Below, piece after piece: positions 48,101-60,100 of a stretch of 64,000 nt of DNA (position 1 is the stretch's first letter; each line of letters begins with the position of its first letter). The DNA comes from Protonemura montana. Taxonomy: Eukaryota; Arthropoda; Insecta; Plecoptera; Nemouridae. The stretch is from positions 3,452,001 through 3,516,000 of the forward strand of contig OX387604.1 in NCBI GenBank assembly GCA_947568835.1, given 5' to 3'. The notes under the pieces are model-generated. The model was not told the DNA's origin, did not search any database, and saw nothing but the letters and a program-made list of their open reading frames with translations. The translations under genes were made by a program, and so were the position numbers.

Positions 48101-51100
48101 GGGAGATACTTGTTCTCACACCCCCGCCGCTTTGATCAAGTCACCCCATGGTCTCTAGATATTTACATCCCCCTCTCCTCCGGGGCAACTAGACCCTGCG
48201 AGTTTTCACAGATTTTGTACTCACAACGAGCATAGGGGCTTTAGACCTGGTTTCTCTTTTAATATTCGTGATAGCTTGTCTTAGTTGATGACGCTATACG
48301 TGATGGAAGTTGAAGCGTTAGGGTGCATGACTCATTTTCATGGGCTCGTACCTTTCGAGGAAATTTAATCTGGAATATTCTGTTGAAATTCTGAATACTG
48401 GCTCGTTACGTGAATCTTCTCTGATGCGCTTTGAGTTGTGTAACTGATTAGAAATTCACCCTTTACTGTTTTGCAAAGAGCTTCATCATTTGACTTTATT
48501 CAGAGAAGGGCTTGCTTTATTGGTGCCACATACAAAGGGTCTCGAAATCAAAACTTGCCCGAAACGCCCACTGACAATGCAGCGACCTGCGTTGACGTAT
48601 AATTGGCGGAATATTAATTATTCTGATTGGGAAAGCATATGCCTTGAGATATTAGCAAAGATATTTAGACCCTGACTTGTCATCCTTCTGCTTCGGAATA
48701 TTTGATTCCGATTTGCATTTCCTAACGCTCTCAATTACAATGATTCTCTCGTTTTTCTCTCCACTGGGTTAGATTTTGGTACAATTTCGGTGTCGAAAAT
48801 TCTATGTTCAAGCAAACATAGGAATTTACATTCTCTAATTGACTTCTTTTTCTAATTTAAACAATCATTTAACTGTAACTGCTTCATGTTGTTTAATTTT
48901 AACACGACTTACCAGTTTCCGGTTTCGATTCAGTGAGTTGAAGAATAATAACAGGTCCAGTACCAAATCCCCCCCCCCCCCCTTGAAAAATCATCAATAC
49001 CAATTCCTACTTCCCGATGATGATGGATTGATTTCGTTGATTGATTGTCTTGGAATGTATTTCTTTGTTTGCACAGAGCGTCTGCAGTCTGCCAACGACG
49101 AGACATCACGTGAGAAGTTCGACAACGCCGGGACCGCGGCAGGGGGTGGGGGCGTTGGGGGGCTTACCAACGGCACGTGGGTGACCACCCCATCTCCCAC
49201 GTCGACCCCAGCCTCCACGTGTTCCTCCCAGCCCCGGAGGCCAAACACCTTCCAAAGGTGAGTTCACTCGTAATACTTCACTATCGTCTCCAATGGTTGG
49301 TCGTGTTTAACGACCGATGGTTAACGACCGATAGTTAACGACTGTCGGTTAATGGCGATCAGTTTTCTTGCGGGCTTCGTGCTGTTGTTCTATTTATGGT
49401 TGTTTGACGACGCATTGTCGTCGCAAGAAGCACTGCGGGCCCGTATGTCTTTGGGTGTTTAACGGCACACTGTTTTGAGAACGCGTCGTGAAGAAATGGT
49501 CTAATGATGCTGAGATGAAAAGAAAACACAATCTTCAAAGTCTGATTATAAACGGGTTGTTTACGCCATTTCTTTTTTCTAAATTTCAGATATTTTCGCA
49601 TTTCGTTTAGAAACTTGGAACACCGTGCATTGCCTTTCAACTTCATGTCGCCCAGTCTTAACCCTGTTTTAAAAAGAATTCGTAGGAAACATTTTCAAGC
49701 GTGTTCCCTCATTGGCAGAACAGAGCGTGCTCCGGATTGCGATAGTGCCCCCCCCCCACACCCCTCCTCGTCCCTCACACACCCGCCCTTTGTGGCGGCT
49801 CCAGAATACCCCGGTGTTTTGTGATGATCGGGATCAGCCTTGTTCAATGATACCATCGCTGAGTCACCAAATATATTAATTGGGTTCATACCCACCAAAG
49901 CTCGACCAGAACTACGGACCATCCGTGAGTGGGGGGGAGGGAGAGGGAACGTGCGGAGAGAGTGCGAGGCTACAGTGCGAATAATTGTGTTCGAAATGAC
50001 ATTTCATCTTCCCCCCTTGTGCCCCCATCAGCCCCCATCTCCCCCGAAACATCCAGCACCCTTCGCGGAGAGTGAAGCAATTTTACGACCAAATGGCGAG
50101 TAATCACTTATCGAATTTAGGAACGACCTGCATTGCATAACTATGTAATATTCGTGTGCTGTAGTCTAGCATGTTGTGTCGCTATGTAAAGTTACCCCTT
50201 GTCTTTCTGCGTTTCCATGTAGTCGTCTCGTCCCCCCCCCCCCCCCCCCCCCCACGAAGTACTTCCCCCATAAATTTATACCCGAGTCCCTTTGTGCACT
50301 TGCTGTAATGTGGAAGGCACGAAATGTGTAAAAGCACTTGGTGCATTGACGAGGTGATTGGAGTTTTAATGGTTTCACTCGTCTTTGCGGCCAGATCGAG
50401 GTACAAACCCAGAATGGTTTGAATGTTGTGGGGTGTCAAAATGCATTTCCTTGGTTTTGTTCTCAATGGCTTTTGTTTTTTGGTTATTCGTCGGCGCTTC
50501 CGATCAGATTTTTGCTTTCTGGGTTTGGTACGGAAATCAATGTTTCTTCGTTGAAGATTTTTTTCATTTTTACGCCTGTTTAACTTTAAAATTTGTAATT
50601 TTTGTGTAAAAATAATTGTAGAAACAGTTTGGCTTAGTATAGTCTTGAAATAGTGAATCGTGCCACGCCCTAAATTTTCGGAGTGCTGTCGAGTACGAAT
50701 CGAGTAATTCACTAATACAGCCCGGCCCGAAGTAGGGCCTGTAAGAGATTTAGAGCCTGTTCAAGATTTTTTTCACATGTCTAAGTTTTCTGGGTTGATC
50801 TGAGCTTTGATACCGGGCCTGTACTTTCGTGGCTTGTCGGGGCTGGTTTAAATCGCTCGTAACTAGAACTAGCGTACGTCATAATCACCATACAAATCTA
50901 AAAATTTGTTTCTTTGCCGTTATATCAATCTGCTTTCATTTCATTTGAGCATAACCTTACATTTTGATTAATGATTTTGCAGGTCATAAGTCTACCAACG
51001 TTTAACCACTGATAAAGTTGTATAACTTAAAGCGTTTTGACGTACTTTCGTTTCACTCCCAACATTAGTGTATTTTACTTGGTCGAATAAAGATTTTTAG

Positions 51101-54100
51101 ATTTTTTGGTATTTTTTCAGGTTGTTCCCGACAGTGTTTTCGTGTGGTATTCATGTACCAAACGTACTATTCATGTTCTGAACAAGTGGCAATAAATTCA
51201 ACTTGATTAACCACTGAAGTAACATAATTTATTATTTTGATAACGGTTGGTTTTGCTAGGATGACCAGGCTTCGCAAATGCCGCATAGAAATTGATGTTT
51301 GTGTCTGATCGTCCATCTGTGATATAATTATTTTCTAACTAGAAACGAGATTTGAAAAGAACAAAAAGAAAAGTGTTATTTTGCTGAATTGGGTCGTCAT
51401 GTCGCTCTGAATGTTTTAACCGATTACCGGCTGTTGGTTTCGAGTAAAAACGAAACCGACAGAGAAATATGTTTTATAATTTACGCCGACTAGAATTCTA
51501 GAACGAGACGAAGAGAATGTTTGATTTTTAATTAATTTCAATAAGAACAGCTTGTCTTGAATTTTGTTGCAGGCCGCTTTCTTTCCACGGTAATGGCTCG
51601 AAGCCCATGAATCGGAAAACGTCTTCAAGTAGGGTAAGTCTAACTAAACACAATTTTATCTTAATTACATGCAGACTTGAGAACTTGCACTCATTGAGAT
51701 TACGGAGATGAGATTACTTTATACTTGGCATTATTCTATGATATACTGGATTGTCATTCTATCATATCAGTAGAATCGATCTATTGTGATACCAGTCTGT
51801 TTATAAATTTAGTCCAAAGAGTCTTAACGCGTTCAACAGTATTAGAAAAAAAATACCGTCTGATCTACTGCTATACCGACGAAAGTGGAAGTAAATTTCA
51901 TTTCGTCACTCTCTTGGAATACTCGCATTTCGAATAATCTTCCCTAGGGCTCAACGATTTTTTTACTTGATTTTTTTGAGTCATAATTATTTTATCGTAG
52001 ATGTTAGATGTTTTAAAACGGATGACTCTAGGCGCCGTCGGGTGGAACATACATTACCACGTGTTGTCTGCGCGTTACAGCAGAACGTTTAATATTAGCT
52101 CTGAGACTCTAACGAAACTTAGAAACTCAATGCTGACGCGGAAAATGCTCTATGTGACCTTGTGGCTGATTGCTTCCTCTTCCCGGCGATTCGTCCTAAG
52201 TGATCGTCAGCCGATTGACGTCCTATCTCATCTCATCGCCCCTTGCCACGCATTCAGCAACGCCTCTCCCCAAGAAGCATAACAGGAAATATTTCTTTTA
52301 CGTGGAGAGACATGTTTAGAATCACTAAGATATAATTTCCATAAGGAAATTGCTTTCCTTTTTCGTGTGAACTGCGCTTTCATTTCCTGGCGCGATCCGC
52401 ATAGATTGAAGTTTGGCATACGCACATCATATGTTTATTGACGACTTTTTTGGCCTCACTGCGTTTTGTAATGTTAGGGTGGGCTAGCTGAGGGGTGGCG
52501 ACTGCTTTTATTTGATTCTGTAATCATTTTTCTCCCCGACGAATTAAGGGTGGTTTGGGTTTGGAAGGGGTGGAAGGACTCTAGCATTGCGATACTGTAT
52601 AATTGGATTGCGAAAGGATTAGAAGTCAGCTGACTCGGCGGACCTAGGTGCCATATTTGTCTACTACCATTGGAAGCCCTACTGCTGGTTTCAATGACGA
52701 AATGGAACACTCAATTGCCGGGGATATAAACCCACCCACCCACCCACCCACGCATGCACGCCAGGTGGTAGACGGATATCCTAGCACTGTGAGCTGATCA
52801 CATGCGAGTGCAAGAGAGGATTGCAGGCACCCAAGCCTGACCGACCCCAAACGATAGTTTCCAAATATTATGCAAATCACAAACCCATGTTCGAATCCCA
52901 GGTTTTTGCCTAACTTACCTCGGCTGCAATAATAATAATAATTCTCACGAGTGCATAACTGATATTCTTGTGTGTGATAAAATGCACTCTTTTCTATCTC
53001 TATAGCTTCCGACACCTTTACATCAGGGCATGTTTTGAAATTTTCGCTGGATATCGTGCTGACATCGCCACCCTTAACGTTACTCTACCCCACCCAATTT
53101 AATCTATACTCTAATTTGGCCATCGTCTCACCTTGTAGCATATCTTCGTCACTAACGGCAGTAATATCAATATCATTGCTGGGCGTGGCACAACAAATTA
53201 TTATTGTCTTTTTCAATTAATTATCTTATTTACCATTTCATATTCGCGTCGTTTTCGGCTCATACAATCAAGCATTGAGCTTGAATTTTTTTCCACCTAT
53301 TCCGGGTTTTGCCTGTTGTACCGACGCTTCACCCAGCTCGGCTTCCCTGGATCGGTAACGAGAGGTTGTCTATGGAGGCGTCGCAGTGGCCGCCGCTATC
53401 CAGCGCGCAGCTTCTTTGCTGAAGCACGCTGATCATTATTCAACTGCTATACGTCAAAAACCGCTGCAGCGGTCGCGGCTACGTGCCGGCGACAAATCTT
53501 CAGGCATTTCAAGCACGTTTTACCATCGCGTTTGAAATACAGCAGTCTACGAAGCTAACAAGCCATTTCGTTATGTTTTAGTGTTAATGGTTTGATGCTT
53601 TTAAATAACTGTCCGTCGGTGAAGCAGTTCATTTGTCGTGCTGCTGCGAACGAAACGAGGCAGTGGTAGAACGACGTATTGTGTATGTGGTCTCAAGTCG
53701 CCAATCGTTGCGTTTAGAACTCTCGTGTCGGTGTGCGCTATCAAGATTTGAAATAATATCAGAAAATGGTTTGTTTTCCCATTCTCAACGTACGCCATGT
53801 TGCCACTTCGGCGATAACCGGTAATTTTATATTTTAATTAGTATGTTTTTAATTAGGCTTTGCGGTATTGCTTTTAGCGAAGTGCTTTTATTAAATATAG
53901 TGGCTAAAATTGTTTTGTAAATTATTTTATAAATGCTTTTTTGTTGGCGGGACGATGCCCTTTCGTATGGGCGAGACAATTCTGCGCTCTCGCTGGTTTT
54001 AAGTGTACCAAATCAATACTCGCCTCCTGTTCAGTCAGATGCGTCTGCCAGCCAGGAGATTCAAGCTGTGAAACTAACGTGTCTTTACGGTGGAATTTCA

Positions 54101-57100
54101 ACTAGCCACGGAAAGTTCGTTTCAAGATCGGTTTTTGGCGTGATAGCTCTGTGCTAACGACTGGGGGTGGGCGTGAAATTGCGTGATTACGATTTATAAT
54201 TTAAAAGGTGTTCTTGAATTTCATTATACCATTTTTGTCGATCTATGACACTTGTTAGATCTGACGTGTACTATTATGGCATCTACCTTGAAAAGTAATT
54301 TTGAGAAGAAAGAAAAGCGATCAATACCAAGGCCTTCATCGTTAGGTGATGGTCAGTGTTTGAACCAGAATGGTGTGCATAGGAAATCGACGAAAACTAA
54401 ACGAAATGAATTGAGACTAGTACTGGAACTTGATAAAAATGATTCTGGCGATGATGAAGAGAACGCGACTGTGATAAAGAAAGATGCTATGAAAAATGGA
54501 TTTGAAGGTAGAAATAATAGTCGAAGAAGTCAAAGCAGCTTGAGACATTCACGTCAACACAGGATATTGCGTGGGCCGCAAAAGCAGCACGACCCCCGAA
54601 CCAATGTTTCTCATAATCAGAATAATTCCAAGGTAAATTGAGAGATAATTGAGATTGTTTCAACCTATTTTCGTAGCTTCGTGAATGTAATACAAAAAAT
54701 GAACCCCTCTTTTTGCATGCCATTTGATGCAATGGGATGTTTCAAAATTACATGCAATATTTCTTTGTTTCGCTCGTCATGTGAGATGGATTTATCTTTT
54801 CAAATTACTTTCATTTTTTCGTGAAGAATGAAAACTAAGCCTAGCAGTGTTGCAACTCTAGGCTCTTTTTTTTATTTAATATAAAGTTAATAAAGTAAAA
54901 TTTACGTTTATAAGAATACATTACCCATCTTTCATTACATTCGAGCTAGTTATGTCTTATTACTCCCTTTGGGACACCTTAAATATGAAAACTCCCCCTA
55001 TATCCACACATTTCCATCCCTCGAGCAGCAACCCCCAAACCACCAATCTAATATATTATGCACTTTTATTTGTATTGGCCAATTGCCTATATCTAGATAT
55101 ATTTATGTGCTACTCAGCCATAGCCTTAAATAGATTAGGAGCTTCTGCAAGCAACGCATATCACACACGCATGACACATAACAATAAGACAACCCATTCT
55201 GTTAGCATCCCTATCTTTTTCTAAATCACTTTCTTGCTATAATTAACTCAAGTCATCAAGTGTAAGAACCCTGGTTTTTTTTTAGCTTAATTCCTGGAAA
55301 TAGATAGTTTATGGGACAATGTAAGATGATACTAATGAAGTATGTAAGTTTTTTCCATTCGTTTATGAAGTTTATTTTACTTGTTGTCAACGCGACTGAT
55401 ATCATTTTAAATTTGTATGTATAAGCAGATTTCAAGATTTTGAATGTTCTTTAACGGGGGACTTGCGACATAACGGTATAAATCCTTAATCTTCTAGGTG
55501 CTAAGTGTTTTTTGGAGAGGGGAAGCAGGAGCTATCCATCTTTTATTTCCCATCTCACCCTTGTGTCTTGAGTGGTGTAGGTATGGGGGTAGTATTACAT
55601 GTTGACAACTATTGGGGGACATTGAGTTGAATCAAATATTGTGAATGGAATCGTACATCATTCTTGGTCTCCTATAGAATTATGCTGGAGATGAATTCCC
55701 TTTTTGGTCCACTATTATGCTGCGTTCCTTTATGATGACCTTATGAATGAAATGGATACCTGAGGGTAACATTTGTGATTGTCTACACTGTAAGAGCTTT
55801 GCACTTAAAGGTCAGATGTTTGAAGGACAGTAGCACCCTCCTGCCCGCCCATCCTTATTCATTTAATATTGATTTTACTGACATTTAAGCGCATGTAATG
55901 TTCCTGAAATGCTTCGATGGTCTGGGCTGGTGGTAGGTTGTGGATTTGTAAATATCATGGTTTTCCTCTCATTTCTGCTTTCGGTCAGATTCTTGTAATA
56001 AACAAGATTTGTAAGCAAACATTTTTAGGCTAGCTTTACAAGCTTGGCACCCATGATGAACACATAAATAAAACGATTCTACATTTGCCAGGCAAGGTCT
56101 GTAAATAAAATTGGGTAAACAATGAGGACTGCTTTCTGTTTTCTCATTAAATATTTAATTAAATCAGAAACATAAGATATTATGTTATAGATACTTGATT
56201 TTTGTGTTGTTTTTCATATTCATATTGGTTACTCTTTTCAATTACATTAACTGTGTGGTAGAACAGCTCAATTTCCAAATTATCTTGCGACATTGTTAAT
56301 TGACACTTGGACACTAGTATATTTTTCTATACAACTTCAGTAGTTGGTAGCAACTCATTTGAATTACTAGAGCAGTCATCTGTATATAAGTAGTGAGCAA
56401 TGTCAAGTGCAATGCTTGACCTACCTAATTTACCTAACTAATTATCTAACTTATCTAACTTACCATCTTGGGACTGTTTGGTTGTAGAGAACATATGAGA
56501 GCAATGATTTCGGTGATGCCCGGGCCCTGCTGTTGCTACTTGGCAAGCAACCACCCAAGCAGAAAGAAAATGGAATGGAACCAAAAGAAGAGGATGAGAA
56601 AAGGACTGAGGTTTGTTAAAATTAAAATTCTAGTTAGCTACCCTTAAATGCTGGACAGGTAAAAATATGTTTTAAACATTTCATTCTTACAATTTTACAA
56701 GTCAGGAAGATTAATTTGTCTGGATTTTATAGGGAAATGCATAGACATTTCAATTTATAATTTACTTGCCATTTTTGTATGTGATCAATGCCAAATATGT
56801 TCACTGTCCAGTTACCTCTAGTTAGCTGGTCTTTCTTGAAGAATGTTTTGCTCATCAATCTCCAGGGACTTGCTCTTAATGCAAATGGAACCTAGGCAAG
56901 AGAATACATTTAGGCTCTAACCTAATTTTATTCTTATGGGAAATTTGACCAACCCATAAACCCCTGCAATTGTTGAGGTGTTGAGTGCTAGAGTAGTTCA
57001 ATTTTTGTGTCTTGTGTATTCTACTGAGCGCCGATTTCACCATCATCGTTTAAGGGTGATTTTAACCAGCGCATTAATTTGATTTTAAAAATTTGCAAAC

Positions 57101-60100
57101 CAAAAAATGTAGACAACACACAAAAAACACGGAAAAAAAGTTTAAAAAAATGTGTTTGCTGCAAAACGGAATATTTGGTGACTTGGAAATACAAGCAAAA
57201 TGCCAATGGGACTGCTTACTTTGACCTTGGAATTACAGTTTAAAAATTAAAGCCCCATCCTTCTTGGTTCATATATTAAGCGGCGATTGGAGCAGAGGGA
57301 AAATAATATAATTTTTTTTGTGACAGGACAAAGCCTTCCTGAATCATTACCAAATTCAAGCTTAAATTTACATATTTGTGTGTATTTAACTAAACATCTC
57401 CTTTCAAATCCTTCACGAAGTTGGTTAAACGGGGAAAACCTCCCTGAAACACCAATGAAGCAAGATTTAAACGGCGTTGGTAAAATTGGTGCTAAAGTAT
57501 TTTAAATATGAAGAACTATCAGTTTCAAAGCTGACCGCAGTTGCGAGTTAACACTTTGGCAAATATAAAATACCTACTGTGTACTAATGCTTTTTTTTTG
57601 ACATAATAAATTAGGTTTGGGGTTGGCCCACTATAACACAAGTTAAGTAATAAAGCAGTTCTGTACAAAGGTGTCTAAGGTATAATGAGGAGATTGTAGA
57701 CCCGGCCATCTTCAAAACCAGGAACTTGTTTGTGTTATTAGAGTCGCGACAGAAAGACTGCATTGTAAGCACACTCATGCCAAAATGTCTTCTCCTTTTT
57801 TTCAATCCTTCACTCTCAACGTTTGTCAATCTAGCCCAATCTAGTTTGCCACCACCCATACTTCAATGCTAAGAGCCAGCATGATTAATGGAAGAATTAA
57901 TTGATAAAGAAGAAAAGCAATCAGTCGATTACTTAAGCAGCAAAAGTCGTGGCTGACGTTTGCTTTCTGGGTGTTTTCAGCTGAAGAAGTCTCCCAGAGT
58001 AGGCGATGCAGACGCCGTGGATTACGCAGACCCGATGGCTTCCAGCAGCAACGAGAGCGTGTCACTGCAGAATGTCTCGACTCTCTACCATGGAACCTGG
58101 CCCGTCGAGCGGGGCGGCCTGTGGAACAGCTGTGGTCCGAGCAGCGTCACCAGCAAGAGTTTGAACCAGGTAAATCTGGCATGGCTATGAGAACTGAAAC
58201 AGCGTGGGCAAGGGTCGGGGAAGTGTGCGGAGAATCGGAAACTGATAAAAACCGAAACCGATGTTTATATCAAGGACAAATTTTCATGGGAGTTCATGAA
58301 AAGAGGAGGATAAAAGAAGAATGTATGTTCTGGTTAATTTTGGGTTGTAATTATTATTTTGAGGTTGTTATGAGGGGGTTGCCCTAGAATTTTCCTTCTG
58401 ATGTAAGGGAGGAAAAGTGAACCATGTCAAAGTCAAATTGTATTCCTTTTTTACAAAGTAATGCATGAAAAATACCAAAAATAGTGCAAGAAACATAATA
58501 TTTTGTTGTCAAATAAGTCTATTAAAGTCATCTGTGTACTAGAAAACTTCGCCCTATTCTGGGGTGGATAGTAAAGGGCTAGACGATAGGAATTTTTCTG
58601 GTGATTTTTCCGACAGCGTTGAAGTGCGCTTTACCCCACTGATGTTCCCAAAACCCGTTTGGGACTCTTATATTCTGGAAGCAACATGAACCTGACGTTA
58701 ACGTGTTTGTGAATTTGGACTCTTGGTTTGGCTCGTTGGAAACACCAGTTTTTATGAGATCACCGAAATTAAGCAACACTGCGCTGGGTCAGGTATTGAA
58801 TGGGTAACCATCATACACATGACCAGTTCTGTTCGAGAGAGAGGCTGGAGGGATGAAAGTTTGCGAATTTCATTCGCCTTGCTTATCAACCTCTCGGTAG
58901 CATGGATTTGTGGAGGAATCCTGTTGTTCGCCTTGTACCATTCTTCGGAGGGAACATTAAGCCTCTCGTTTCTTTAGTACGCTTTTATAGGAGAAGGCTG
59001 CATGCCGGCTCTGGGTTTCCCCTCCTCCTAGGATCATCATCATCCTCGTAACTTTCCACTCATTCACCGACGCCATTAGACCAGTGTCGCAAGGCCCATT
59101 GTCAAAACGGTGCGTCGTTAAACATCACTAATCAGTCCATCGTGTATTTGCAGCAGGACACATCTAGCGTGATGAGCTTCTCCTCGAGCGTTGGTTTATC
59201 GGAGACGACGCCCATTGGCTTGGGCCCTACGCGTCGGAGTTACAGCCAGCACCAGCTGACCTCGAAGGTGGACATGGTCTATAGCTTGCTGTCGATGCTC
59301 GGCACCAACGAGAACAGGGAAGACATGACCAAGACTCTGTTGGCCATGTCCAGCTCTCCTGATAGCTGTCAGACCATGCGGCAGTCAGGTGAGAGTTACG
59401 TCAACTCGTAGACTTTTGGAAAAAGTCGTTGAGGGAGATTTTTTTGGTAAACTTACTCTTGTTACATACAAAAAAGTAAAAACCGGACTGAGTGCATTAA
59501 AAAAAAAAGAAGTACATACATTTTGCCAAAAAAAATATTGTTTGGTGCAGTATTAAGTTGTAACCATCCATTAAAATGTACAATCGGAAAGTCTTCCAAA
59601 GTTGCTAGTGGTTAGTTAAGATAGTTAGTATTCATAACTTAAGCTTATTAAAGCTCTATCAGATTCAGTAACACACTTCAGATTTCATATCTTCTGAAGT
59701 CCAACCACCCTTTATAATGACAAGCTTTTCTGAGTTGTTTATTTTTGTAGTTTTTCTCTTCAGTTCTGCTGTTCAATTAATGTTTTGTTGACATAGGGGC
59801 ATTGCCCAAAGTCAAAGCGCTGCTTGACGTAACGTTAGGCATTCACTCTTCTAGTTAAATTGCAATATTGATATTCTCTGCCACAGTACTCTTTGCCAAA
59901 ATTAAATCTTAAATATCTTTGGATATCAAAACAAATGCTTGGTGTGATCTACAACTTGTCTGAGAAATAGTTTATTCAAATCAAGTGCCAAAAATGTAGT
60001 ATTTCAAAATGTGACCAGTAGTGCAGTATTGTCAGTAATCAGCTATGAATTTTAAACGAAAGCCACGTTTCTTATCCTGCTTTAAATTAAAATAACGCCA

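Noticed and set aside
50182-50712. Longest open frame in the window, 176 codons, minus strand
   Set aside because: It runs through the 22-base poly-C tract (a Gly run), is Lys/Arg-biased from AT-rich sequence, has no family similarity and lies in an APC intron.
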